Notes: generated by a model not told the origin, from the sequence alone. A stretch of DNA of 64,000 bases from Antedon mediterranea (GCF_964355755.1 NC_092672.1:9856501-9920500), one strand, 5' to 3'. Numbered from the stretch's first letter, positions 47,353 to 59,530 are shown. Made by a program: numbers and translations.

Positions 47353-48350
47353 CGACCGACAAGAGCCACCATTATGTACACGTGACAACGTGCATACAAG
47401 TTAGGCTCCATTGTACAGATTGTTTTTCTTTATTGTTAGATCTACATGTACGCGCAATGACCTGGTCCTGCTTGAATCAGAACTTACTTCAAACAAACTC
47501 ACACATATTGCATCTAAAAATACACGTCATATCTATGCTAAACATTTACATAATTAACATGTTTTAGCATCTAGTAGGATTGTCGAAAATCCTTTTTTTC
47601 GAATCTACATAAATGATGTATTTTGTGCCAGACCTACTACACTCATAAACAGAATGTTTATTAATTACTGTAAATTAGAAACACAAAGTATTAACGATTC
47701 CACTAAATCATTAACAACAATTTAGTTAAAATAAATGCGATAAAAATAATTATGTAGCGCCCTCTTGGGATTTTAATCTTTGCACAAAATTTAAAATAAA
47801 TTTGTGACAAGAATAGGATGAAATGGATTATCTTGTTTCTCTAACTTTGAACTATCTAGTAGTGAAGCCTTTGGTGTAACTAATTAATAACACACAGCGC
47901 TCATTTATTGGCCTAATAAAAACACCCAAAGGCTTTCAACAACGATAAGGTTCACTATTTACTATCGCCATAAAATATACATTTTGTTTAGAAGTAGTTC
48001 GTGTAACTAGAGAGACATTCCATTTACATAATAATCGCCTTAATACAATACGCAAAATCCAGTACATGTTTACATTTGATGCATTTAAGTGAAGACTGCA
48101 TCCTGTATAATTAACCTATGTATCATCATAATATTCAGTAGTTAATGTTTGACATAGACCTATCAATAAAGACTTGCCAATCGGTGGGAATGTATATGGG
48201 TTTATTGACTCATGCGATGAACTCTGTGTAACATTGCTAATGACAATTGAACATTTTGGCATGAAATACTTTCATTTGGTGTTTAAATCGCCCTCAATCA
48301 CAGGAAAAGAGTAGGTCAATGAGAAATGTAAATAAATTACTACATTAACG
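47353..48350. other. AT-rich DNA, no recognised gene
   Basis: It contains TGTAGCGCCCTCT at 47753-47765, facing a reverse copy at 45152. No ORF is supported. Confidence 0.45.
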
Positions 48351-48357
48351 AAAGTTA

Positions 48358-48770
48358 GATTAGGTCGGTATACCTTAATCCAAATGACACTTATTATGGG
48401 CATTACCACTAAAATACTAGTTCAACAAATGGATAAAGTGTTAGTAACCAAAGTTAGGTGAATGTTATAGGCTGCAATTCTAATTTTCACTTCTGTAACT
48501 AGGAAATGACTATCTTTTAAGTAAACCATAAAGCTATAGATTAGGTAGATATAATTTAATTCACATGAGCTTATCATGGGAATTACCACTAACTAAGTTC
48601 AACAAATGGATAGAGTTTAGTAATCACATTTAGGTGAATGTTATAGGCTACAATTCTTTTCTTCTTCTTCACTTCTTTAATGAAATGCCCATCTTTTAAG
48701 TACATCCTAAATCTAGATTAGATCGATGTAACTTAATTCAAATAGAACAAATAAATAGAGTTTAGTATGC
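48358..48770. repeat. tandem repeat, about 180-bp unit, 2.3 copies
   Basis: ATTAG(G/A)T anchors occur at 48359, 48540 and 48717. Shared blocks include CAACAAATGGATA, TAGGTGAATGTTATAGGCT and ATCTTTTAAGTA. Copies differ by substitutions and short indels. Confidence 0.85.
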
Positions 48771-49439
48771 GTCGAACTAAATCATCGACGCGGCGCTTAT
48801 TTTTCGACCATTAGTTTTCGTATGATATAAAATGTCACGTTTGCTTGTTATTAAATTGCTTACATTGTTTGTGTTTTCATGTGTGACGATCGTTAAATTA
48901 AAAATGATGATAATATACCGATCAGTGAGTGTTCAATTGATGATGACAACATGTCATTTGTCAGTAAATCTAGGCCTTAGTGCATTCGTGTCCACCTTTA
49001 CAGATAATAAAAATCGCTACTCTTTCTCGCGATTGATTACGAATCTTAAAATTACACACACTGATGACGCTGAATAATAATTTTCTCAGAACGCATTTCT
49101 ATCAGTTATTAAACTAGATCCCTAAAGTAACTTTGTTTTATTCAAAAGATACAATATCCATTACATTGTCACAGATACATACCTATGCCAGACTTTCCAA
49201 CGATCGTAAAACAGCTAACTACAAATACAGTTCGCAAGGAAATTAGCTTATATACGTTTCATACAGTTATGATGCTTTATTATTACACGGTAATCATACT
49301 AGTAATGCACAAAAATTATGTACTCGACCTAATTTCTATTTTTATCATATTTAATGACTATCTGTGTAGGTCAATGTGTATATATTTCATTGTGATATAA
49401 ACGTAGAAATGATGTAAATCAATTCATAATGTTACTGTT

Positions 49440-50800
49440 TAGTTTATGAAATCTGCACCACTCGAGTTTCTATTTCACAAGAGATTGGACACAAATGACT
49501 TGCTTTTCGCGCACTTCATAGCGTTCATGCATCCTAGTATGAACCAAGCTTTAGAAATTGTGCAGCTTTACAAAAATCGATTGGACATAAATGACTTGCT
49601 TTGCGCGTACATAGCTTTAGAAATTCTGTAGCTTGACAAAAAAAAGAGATTGAACACAATGACTTGCTTTGCGCGTTCTTCATTGTGTTCATGCACCCTA
49701 GTATGAACCAAGCTTTAGTAATTATGTACCTTGACAAATCACAAATAATTGGTCAAATGACTTGCTTGGCGCGTACTTTATTGCGTTTATGCATCCTAGT
49801 ATGAATCAAGCTTTAGTAATTGTCTTGTTTTATAAATAACAAGCGATTGGTCAAATGATTTACTTTGCGCTTCTTTCATTGCGTTTTTGTATCCTAGTAT
49901 GAACCAAGCTTTAGTAATTGTCTTGTTTTATAAACAACAAGCGATTGGTCAAATGATTTACTTTGCGCTTATTTAATTGCGTTTATGTATCCTGGTATGA
50001 ACCAAGCTTTAGTAATTGTCTTGTTTTATAAATAACAAGCGATTGGTCAAATGATTTACTTTGCGCTTATTTAATTGCGTTTATGTATCCTGGTATGAAC
50101 CAAGCTTTAGTAATTGTCTTGTTTTATAAATAACAAGCGATTGGTCAAATGATTTACTTTGCGCTTATTTCATTGCGTTTATGTATCCTAGTATGAACCA
50201 AGCTTTAGTAATTGTCTTGTTTTATAAATAACAAGCGATTGGTCAAATGATTTACTTTGCGCTTCTTTCATTGCGTTTTTGTATCCTAGTATGAACCAAG
50301 CTTTAGTAATTGTCTTGTTTTATAAACAACAAGCGATTGGTCAAATGATTTACTTTGCGCTTATTTAATTGCGTTTATGTATCCTGGTATGAACCAAGCT
50401 TTAGTAATTGTCTTGTTTTATAAATAACAAGCGATTGGTCAAATGATTTACTTTGCGCTTATTTAATTGCGTTTATGTATCCTGGTATGAACCAAGCTTT
50501 AGTAATTGTCTTGTTTTATAAATAACAAGCGATTGGTCAAATGATTTACTTTGCGCTTATTTCATTGCGTTTATGTATCCTAGTATGAACCAAGCTTTAG
50601 TAATTGTCTTGTTTTATAAATAACAAGCGATTGGTCAAATGATTTACTTAGCGCTTATTTAATTGCGTTTATGTATCCTGGTATGAACCAAGCTTTAGTA
50701 ATTGTCTTGTTTTATAAATAACAAGCGATTGGTCAAATGATTTACTTTGCGCTTATTTAATTGCGTTTATGTATCCTTGTATGAACCAAGCTTTAGTAAT
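49440..50800. repeat. satellite array, irregular edge then 98-bp units
   Basis: The left edge (49440-49890) has diverged units. From 49901 GAACCAAGCTTTAGTAATTG recurs every 98 bp exactly (49901, 49999, 50097, 50195, 50293, 50391, 50489, 50587, 50685, 50783). Variant sites (CCTAGTAT or CCTGGTAT; CTTCTTTCATT, TTATTTAATT or TTATTTCATT) repeat with a four-unit, 392-bp period over the first two blocks. Each unit contains GCGATTGGTCAAATGATTTA and GCGTTTATGTATCC. Confidence 0.95.
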
Positions 50801-53220
50801 TGTGTAGCTTGACAAATCAAAAAAACATAAGCATAAACAACTGGAAACGAATGTCTTGTTTGCGTTTACGCATCCTAGTATCAACCAAGCTTTAGTAATT
50901 TTCTTGTTTTATAAATAACAAGCGATTGGTCAAATGATTTACTTTGCGCTTATTTCATTGCGTTTATGTATCCTTGTATGAACCAAGCTTTAGTAATTGT
51001 GTAGCTTGACAAATCAAAAAAACATAAGCATAAACAACTGGAAACGAATGTCTTGTTTGCGTTTACGCATCCTAGTATCAACCAAGCTTTAGTAATTTTC
51101 TTGTTTTATAAATAACAAGCGATTGGTCAAATGATTTACTTTGCGCTTATTTCATTGCGTTTATGTATCCTTGTATGAACCAAGCTTTAGTAATTGTGTA
51201 GCTTGACAAATCAAAAAAACATAAGCATAAACAACTGGAAACGAATGTCTTGTTTGCGTTTACGCATCCTAGTATGAACCAAGCTTTAGTAATTGTCTTG
51301 TTTTATAAATAACAAGCGATTGGTCAAATGATTTACTTTGCGCTTATTTAATTGCGTTTACGCATCCTAGTATGAACCAAGCTTTAGTAATTGTGTAGCT
51401 TGACAAATCAAAAAAACATAAGCATAAACAACTGGAAACGAATGTCTTGTTTGCGTTTACGCATCCTAGTATCAACCAAGCTTTAGTAATTTTCTTGTTT
51501 TATAAATAACAAGCGATTGGTCAAATGATTTACTTTGCGCTTATTTCATTGCGTTTATGTATCCTTGTATGAACCAAGCTTTAGTAATTGTGTAGCTTGA
51601 CAAATCAAAAAAACATAAGCATAAACAACTGGAAACGAATGTCTTGTTTGCGTTTACGCATCCTAGTATCAACCAAGCTTTAGTAATTTTCTTGTTTTAT
51701 AAATAACAAGCGATTGGTCAAATGATTTACTTTGCGCTTATTTCATTGCGTTTATGTATCCTTGTATGAACCAAGCTTTAGTAATTGTGTAGCTTGACAA
51801 ATCAAAAAAACATAAGCATAAACAACTGGAAACGAATGTCTTGTTTGCGTTTACGCATCCTAGTATGAACCAAGCTTTAGTAATTGTCTTGTTTTATAAA
51901 TAACAAGCGATTGGTCAAATGATTTACTTTGCGCTTATTTAATTGCGTTTACGCATCCTAGTATGAACCAAGCTTTAGTAATTGTGTAGCTTGACAAATC
52001 AAAAAAACATAAGCATAAACAACTGGAAACGAATGTCTTGTTTGCGTTTACGCATCCTAGTATCAACCAAGCTTTAGTAATTTTCTTGTTTTATAAATAA
52101 CAAGCGATTGGTCAAATGATTTACTTTGCGCTTATTTCATTGCGTTTATGTATCCTTGTATGAACCAAGCTTTAGTAATTGTGTAGCTTGACAAATCAAA
52201 AAAACATAAGCATAAACAACTGGAAACGAATGTCTTGTTTGCGTTTACGCATCCTAGTATCAACCAAGCTTTAGTAATTTTCTTGTTTTATAAATAACAA
52301 GCGATTGGTCAAATGATTTACTTTGCGCTTATTTCATTGCGTTTATGTATCCTTGTATGAACCAAGCTTTAGTAATTGTGTAGCTTGACAAATCAAAAAA
52401 ACATAAGCATAAACAACTGGAAACGAATGTCTTGTTTGCGTTTACGCATCCTAGTATGAACCAAGCTTTAGTAATTGTCTTGTTTTATAAATAACAAGCG
52501 ATTGGTCAAATGATTTACTTTGCGCTTATTTAATTGCGTTTACGCATCCTAGTATGAACCAAGCTTTAGTAATTGTGTAGCTTGACAAATCAAAAAAACA
52601 TAAGCATAAACAACTGGAAACGAATGTCTTGTTTGCGTTTACGCATCCTAGTATCAACCAAGCTTTAGTAATTTTCTTGTTTTATAAATAACAAGCGATT
52701 GGTCAAATGATTTACTTTGCGCTTATTTCATTGCGTTTATGTATCCTTGTATGAACCAAGCTTTAGTAATTGTGTAGCTTGACAAATCAAAAAAACATAA
52801 GCATAAACAACTGGAAACGAATGTCTTGTTTGCGTTTACGCATCCTAGTATCAACCAAGCTTTAGTAATTTTCTTGTTTTATAAATAACAAGCGATTGGT
52901 CAAATGATTTACTTTGCGCTTATTTCATTGCGTTTATGTATCCTTGTATGAACCAAGCTTTAGTAATTGTGTAGCTTGACAAATCAAAAAAACATAAGCA
53001 TAAACAACTGGAAACGAATGTCTTGTTTGCGTTTACGCATCCTAGTATCAACCAAGCTTTAGTAATTTTCTTGTTTTATAAATAACAAGCGATTGGTCAA
53101 ATGATTTACTTTGCGCTTATTTGATTGCGTTTATGTATCCTTGTATGAGCCAAGCTTTAGTAATTGTGTAGCTTGACAAATCAAAAAAACATAAGCATAA
53201 ACAACTGGAAACGAATGTCT
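50801..53220. repeat. satellite array, 197-bp higher-order units
   Basis: TGTGTAGCTTGACAAATC recurs at exactly 197-bp steps thirteen times (50801 to 53165). Each unit is a 98-bp type followed by a 99-bp type carrying CATAAGCATAAACAACTGG. Units whose junction reads TATCAACC (C type) or TATGAACC (G type) follow the order C C G, C C G, C C G, C C C, G, so a 591-bp super-period is overlaid on the 197-bp one. Confidence 0.95.
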
Positions 53221-54135
53221 TGTTTGCGTTTACGCATCCTAGTATGAACCAAGCTTTAGTAATTGTCTTGTTTGCGTTTACGCATCCTAGTATGAACCAA
53301 GCTTTAGTAATTGTCTTGTTTGCGTTTACGCATCCTAGTATGAACCAAGCTTTAGTAATTGTCTTGTTTGCGTTTACGCATCCTAGTATGAACCAAGCTT
53401 TAGTAATTGTCTTGTTTGCGTTTACGCATCCTAGTATGAACCAAGCTTTAGTAATTGTCTTGTTTGCGTTTACGCATCCTAGTATCAACCAAGCTTTAGT
53501 AATTGTCTTGTTTGCGTTTACGCATCCTAGTATGAACCAAGCTTTAGTAATTGTCTTGTTTGCGTTTACGCATCCTAGTATCAACCAAGCTTTAGTAATT
53601 GTCTTGTTTGCGTTTACGCATCCTAGTATGAACCAAGCTTTAGTAATTGTCTTGTTTGCGTTTACGCATCCTAGTATGAACCAAGCTTTAGTAATTGTCT
53701 TGTTTGCGTTTACGCATCCTAGTATCAACCAAGCTTTAGTAATTGTCTTGTTTGCGTTTACGCATCCTAGTATGAACCAAGCTTTAGTAATTGTCTTGTT
53801 TGCGTTTACGCATCCTAGTATCAACCAAGCTTTAGTAATTGTCTTGTTTGCGTTTACGCATCCTAGTATCAACCAAGCTTTAGTAATTGTCTTGTTTGCG
53901 TTTACGCATCCTAGTATGAACCAAGCTTTAGTAATTGTCTTGTTTGCGTTTACGCATCCTAGTATGAACCAAGCTTTAGTAATTGTCTTGTTTGCGTTTA
54001 CGCATCCTAGTATGAACCAAGCTTTAGTAATTGTCTTGTTTGCGTTTACGCATCCTAGTATGAACCAAGCTTTAGTAATTGTCTTGTTTGCGTTTACGCA
54101 TCCTAGTATGAACCAAGCTTTAGTAATTTTCTTTT
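53221..54135. repeat. satellite array, 48-bp units
   Basis: Nineteen units of exactly 48 bp contain GCGTTTACGCATCCTAGTAT, (G/C)AACCAAGC and TTTAGTAATTGTCTTGTTT. Because 48 is divisible by 3, several frames stay open on both strands for up to 307 codons; these are artefacts. G/C variants at the GAACC/CAACC site are interspersed. The array stops at about 54135 in a run of T and unique sequence. Confidence 0.97.
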
Positions 54136-55620
54136 TTGTATAAATTAAAGCCCAAAAGGAACAATAAACAATAATATCACAATAAAAACATACAATTCAA
54201 GATAAAATACATTTTCAAAATAATAGTTTAAAGCCAAGATACTTAATCAATCATAGTGTTCAATAGTTAAGTGTTAGAGTCTCTTTCCATGGTATTAATT
54301 AGGTATTATTGAAGCCATTGTAACTACATTCATAAACTATACAATACTAAAAATAATATTTAAATACATAGTTGATAAACAGAAGTTGCTCTACTAATAA
54401 TTACGATGATTACAAAAACTAACTAAGTTATAAACGTGAACGATAACGACGGAGCCCCACGAGAACGATGTCTTTGATCATGTTGTATCTAAATTTATCT
54501 TGAACATCAATCCCTACGGCTGGTCGTTATATTATGCTCAATTTCATACTTTGAAGAAATAAATAAAATACTACTATAAAAAAAACTTATAAAAAGTAAA
54601 AAAATGAATCATTTAAAGGATGCCATTTTCAAAATTGTTACTACATACATTAAGTAGTAGCAAATCATATAGTATACTCAAGCAAACACTGCTTTTAACA
54701 TCACGTCATTTTTTTAAATGCGGTATAGATACATTTGTTACCTTTTAAACAAGTGATCATCACAACAGTGAACTATCGTTGTATGTAATAATGTTTTGTT
54801 TCGTTTATTATTTATATCGTATATCGACCAGAACACCATAATCACAATACATACAGTACAACATATGAAAATGCTTGGCAGTGTCGCTGTACTCAAATGA
54901 GCAAGCTACACATTATGTAGTATTAATATAACTGTTTATATGTTCCACGGGCATGATGGGTCATTAAAGCTTCTGGGGGAAACAAACCTAAGGCCACTTG
55001 TCGCTTATTGTCCAGTAAAGTGACAGGACCGCAAGTGATTTGACCAATCACATGCGATGCGAGCATCTTAACTGTCACTTGCTATTTGCTAGATTACTTG
55101 CGTTGTGCGCACTTGTCTTGTTTTGTCCAAGCAGGTTCTCGGTACAAGTAATTGGCACATTCTGTGATACAGTGTCACATATGTGTCCCAGGTCACACAG
55201 TAAGCCTAAACAACCATAACCTTAACACAATACAGCCACTGGAATCTGAAAATGTATGATGCTGTACATATTGCTAATGTGGAGATACAATACAGAAGAT
55301 TGGATGGAATAAGCGCCAAACATTTCAGAAAAACATACATATGATCGTGTGTTCAATCAGAATAATTTTCTTTGAAGTAATTATCAGTAAAATCTGTGTA
55401 GATGTAAAATGGATTGAAGTTCCGTATTGTATGGTTATCCTCTTAGTTCAAGAAGTGTATCGATCATCCTTTTTCATTTATTTTGTCACTTTGTTTAAAA
55501 TCTTTATAATACAAACGGACAGATTGAAAGCCACCAGAAATTAGTATTTGTCATGAGACGGAATTGGAAATCACAATAGCGAAACACTGTCATATAACCA
55601 TCCCGGTTTTTACAGGTTAT
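54136..55620. other. AT-rich DNA after the satellite
   Basis: A weak relative of the GGTTCCCACTAG MITE may lie at 54990-55135 (AAGTGATTTGACCAATCACA, ATTACTTGCGTTGTGCGC), too diverged to delimit. No gene is recognised. Confidence 0.4.
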
Positions 55621-55624
55621 CTGT

Positions 55625-55750
55625 TTAGTTCATAGTTCATATACATTTATTCAGTTATTATTAAACTGACAACAACAACTATGAGGCCCGCACTAGAAGA
55701 AGCTTGTCTCATGAGGGCCCCTACAAAACAAGTATGCAGAAATACATAAA
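55625..55750 (-). mobile_element. LINE-like 3' end, minus strand
   Basis: On the minus strand: GGGGCCCTCATGAGACAAGC, TTCTTCTAGTGCGGGCCTCA, then AATAAATGTATATGAACTAT. This has the form of a LINE 3'UTR with a short GAACTA-type tail. No coding part is present. Confidence 0.5.
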
Positions 55751-56774
55751 AATCTGTTTTTACGAAACAATATTTGTATTGAAATAGCACTGACGAATGC
55801 TATTATACAATGTCATGGTTGATCAATATGGATATAAGCGTATGGACAAATGGAAAAGTGGAACTTTATCAACAAGTTTGATCATCTTATATGCCAGCCG
55901 ATTCTCTCTTCTTTGTCTTATCTTGTATCTATAAACCATGAACATTAAATATGTATAACATGTGACTTCTGTATCTTAGACACATTATCACACGTAGCAC
56001 TGATAACTAGAGATATTCAACAATTTATTCTAAGCATTTTAATATCCCACAACAATAATACGATGCATAATTACATGAATCAACTCAATAGTTAATTGTT
56101 TAAAATATTTCGAGATTAAACTAAAAAATAGAAAAATTATATTATAGATTGGCATTCCTGCTGTGAACATGAGTAATGTTGCAATAAATAAAAATGTATA
56201 ACATCTGGCAAAACATTTCATACCAAAAAAAGAGAACAATAATATCATTGATTGTTATTCGTTTCTATAGAAATACACATACATAACATGTTTTTGGCGT
56301 TTTAGTGTGACAGACGAATATTATTATGTCGCTCTGGCGCCAATTTAATGTTTAGTTGTTATGTTCAATGCTGGTTCTATAATTACGATGTGTGTATTCA
56401 ATGAGCCCATGAATATGTTTTTAGTTTACATTACAGTAGAAGATTGTCTCATAAAGTTATTAACTCAGGTGGTTTTCATTTATGTTTATTTTGTCTTATC
56501 ACATTATATTGTATTTAAATCCATTTAACGATCACGTGACTACATCATGCCAAGTTACCCTCTGACTGCATACAATGGAAGTATTACAATATAGACTGTC
56601 TTCTATAAATAAGATACATGCATTTTCGCAACCCGATGGGCGCGATTTCAATAATTCAATTGCATTGTATATTATTAGTTTTGTCTGTAAATAAATGTTA
56701 TAGAACTTAAAATGAAACTAGATACATCAAACAAGTCGAGGTGTTTAGTCCATAATAAGGGAGACTGCGGCTGA

Positions 56775-57410
56775 CAGTTTCATCACCGATGTTTAGCAAG
56801 CCGAAGACTTTTTTAGACCATTTTGAAAGTTTCATCAGCATGCGTCCAGCGAGCCAACGCGGAGCCAGTGTACTTTGTGACCATTTGACCGAGGTCTAGC
56901 AAGTCGAAGAGTCCATATATATGGAAGATTTTACAAATTATTACTGCGGGTTAGCAAACCCTAGTGTCAACGTTTATGAAAGTTGCACCAGCAATGAAAT
57001 TCAGCAAGCCAATGAATACTTTGTAACCATTTTGTCCGTGTTATCGTTTATGTTTAGTAAGCCAATGAATCCATGTATTGCGACCATTTTGAAAGTTCTA
57101 TCAAAGAAGTTCAGCAAGCCAAAATATACTTTGTAACAATGTTGTCAGATTCACCGTTCATGTTTAGTAAGCCGATGCATCTATTTATTTGGACCATTTT
57201 GAAAGTTTTATCAAAGAAGTTCAGCAAGCCAATGAGCCAAATTATACATTGTAACCATGTTGTCAATGTCATCGTTCATGTTTAGTTAGCCATTGCATCC
57301 ATGTATTGGTACCTTTTTAAAGGTTCCATCAAATAAGTTTAACAAGCCAAAGAGTCATGTACTAGAACAATTTAGTAATTGTATCAAAGAGGTTACCAAA
57401 GTCAAGAAGA
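56775..57410. repeat. degenerate tandem repeat, 110-bp period of two 55-bp halves
   Basis: TTCAGCAAGCC recurs at 57000, 57110 and 57220 (period 110). The half-unit TTTAGTAAGCC falls between them. Shared blocks are GACCATTTTGAAAGTT, CTTTGTAAC(C/A)AT and CGTTCATGTTTAG. The edges fade over about 200 bp each side. Open frames inside it are repeat shadows. Confidence 0.85.
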
Positions 57411-58036
57411 TAATGTAGTTTTGGACAATTATATTGCATTTTTTTTTCTACTTATTTTATACAAACTTTACCAAAACTTTTGTTTAAATATCATTTTCTA
57501 ATCATTTCTGTCTACCTAAGGCAATTTAACGGCATTGTTAATGTATGTTTTTGATTATCGATTGAAATTGCAAAGTAAACTACTGCTTCAAATGGGAATT
57601 TAATTGCCAGGAGGGAGACTTGTGGTATTGAATTTAATTTGTTTCAAAGCTTAGTAAAATAAAAATTGTGACATGAAAATGACATAATCTTCATTATATC
57701 ATAAATCACAGAAATATTAGCTTTCTCTGCCTATACATGGACATTTCAATCGCTTGGCCACTTAATTGAAAATTCCGGAGTTATTGAAATATTTATTCCA
57801 ATTCAAATAGAATAATTGTTGTTATCGTTAAAAACAGAAGTACCGGTAGGCCTACAGAATAAAAAAAATAGCCTTTTGGGCACATTTTAAGCATGGTGAC
57901 AAGTCTAATGACTAGAATATAATTTTCAATTAATTTGCCATTACTCCCCACTTTATGATTTTAATGATTTCTTAGCGGATCACTACTACAACCAACCACC
58001 CCATGGCTATCTATAACTCATTATTCACAAAACATT

Positions 58037-58048
58037 TGCGCATGCGCA
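58037..58048. promoter_or_regulatory. NRF1 consensus palindrome
   Basis: TGCGCATGCGCA is a perfect NRF1 site in AT-rich DNA, 421 bp upstream of the ATG at 58469. Confidence 0.4.
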
Positions 58049-58468
58049 GAACGATAGTTAGCTAAGCAGTATTACCTTTGATTAAGCTACTACGACGTCT
58101 TATATTTAAGAAAGAATAATATAAAATCACATAACTCCTCGTTTATCATTTCTTAGCACCTAACAGTTCATAGTAGGCATATTAATGACAATGTAATTCA
58201 TTTGGGCTATTTTTCGATACGTTTTTTACGTTTTATAATCAGTGTATTTATGGCGTTGGTAATTATATGTTGCATCAGGCTTATTATTCCACATATAGAA
58301 AAAAACAAATGTTGTTTCGTCAGTTAAATTCCAGAATTGTTAAAGAAGCCGTTAAAATCAATATCATAATTAAATTGACATAATGATCTACTTTTTATTA
58401 AGCAATTAAAAAAAAAATTCGATAGATTCCGGAATATGGGCATCAAGACGTTTACATAGCGACGCACT

Positions 58469-58744
58469 ATGGCGTTTAGTGTTGTGTTGTTACTTGTGTT
58501 GCTAAGTTGTCTTCTTAACCTGTACAATGCCTCACCGGCGGTTAATCAACTTTATCCAGTCGAAAATACTACCTCATATCCTAGAATGATAGGTTGTTGC
58601 ACCCAGGGGACTTTTATATTAATTGGCTTGCTGTTTCATATCTTCGTGACAATGAGCGTAAATATAAATAATAGTTATATGGCAGAATATCAGTATGACA
58701 TTTTTGTTTTATTTTGGTTAGAGAAAGGAAGAAATTGTCAGTAA
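58469..58744 (+). CDS. hypothetical 91-aa protein with signal peptide or two TM helices
   Basis: The start context is strong (gcactATGG: A at -3, G at +4). The first 20 residues (MAFSVVLLLVLLSCLLNLYN) form a classic signal sequence with a plausible cleavage after NASPA. A second hydrophobic run (FILIGLLFHIFVTMSV, about residues 49-64) could span the membrane. One NTT glycosylation motif lies between them, and the frame ends LEKGRNCQ. It may be a first exon whose later part is intron read-through. No family is recognised, and no TATA box is clear. The overlapping minus-strand frame is a shadow. Confidence 0.35.
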   Translation: MAFSVVLLLVLLSCLLNLYNASPAVNQLYPVENTTSYPRMIGCCTQGTFILIGLLFHIFVTMSVNINNSYMAEYQYDIFVLFWLEKGRNCQ

Positions 58745-58799
58745 CCTTATGAGACGACTGTCATCACTTTTGATGAATATACTTCTCGAGGGATTCAAA

Positions 58800-59440
58800 A
58801 GAAATTTACAAATTATGAAAATTAAAATCATCTAGAAGTGCATACATGAGTGTGAATATCGACATTTTATAACGTAAATAAATCGTGCTGGTTATAAAGT
58901 GTATTGTTTCAGTGTCCAAATATTGACGTGAAATCTTGTATACTCAATGGAATCAATTATATTATAGATCATCGGGATTATATCAACATAAATCCGTCCC
59001 GATGTGTTTTTTTTTTCTCCTTAAATTGGATTCTAATCTGTTGAGATGCATGCCCCATTTAACTCTAATTATAGAACAAAAATACGGTTTAAAAAACACT
59101 TTGATTTTTAGAATTGTTTTAGAAGCTTCTATGATAATATACCGATGTAAGTTATGTATCTGTTAATCTTCCGATTTACAGATGTCTGTGATAAGAAAGA
59201 AGTAGACAGTGAAAGTAAAAATCAAATTGTGCATAGATTCTAAATAAGAGCAGATCTCCCTATGTTTTATATGAGGGTAAAGTCGAAATGTATGTAAAAA
59301 TATGTACAAACTTCATCAAATAAGACAATGTTTACAACGCCTCGAAATTATAATGTAGTATCTAAAATATGTTTGTACTGAAAACGTAAAAAGAGCGTCT
59401 TCTTTTTTTTTAAATCAAATTTTCGTTTTTCATGAAGGTG
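58800..59440. other. AT-rich DNA, no recognised gene
   Basis: The open frame at 58936 lacks splice or composition support. Confidence 0.45.
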
Positions 59441-59447
59441 AAAAATA

Positions 59448-59530
59448 AACGTTGAAACTTACCAACGTTTCGTGCGTTAGCATCGCACTTTCTCAAGGTA
59501 GTGGTGTCAGCTTGGTTTGCCGACACTGAT
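59448..59530 (-). repeat. structured hammerhead-like hairpin group
   Basis: On the minus strand: CTTGAGAAAGTGCG, loop, CGCACGAAACG, then CAACGTT and AACGTTG arms. The GTGCG/CGCAC stem is followed by CGAAAC as in hammerhead ribozymes, but the CUGAUGA core is replaced by CTTGAGAA, so it is not a functional hammerhead as written. A third arm pair (GTGTC/GACAC) lies at 59505-59526. Confidence 0.45.

Noticed and set aside
49440-54135. CRISPR-like array
   Set aside because: Repeats are contiguous or joined by repeated, not unique, spacers, in a eukaryotic genome; it is a satellite.
53117-54143. Long open frames (307 aa plus strand, 251 aa minus strand) of 16-residue repeats
   Set aside because: They arise because the 48-bp satellite unit is a multiple of three and lacks stops in several frames on both strands; no start context or flanking gene structure.
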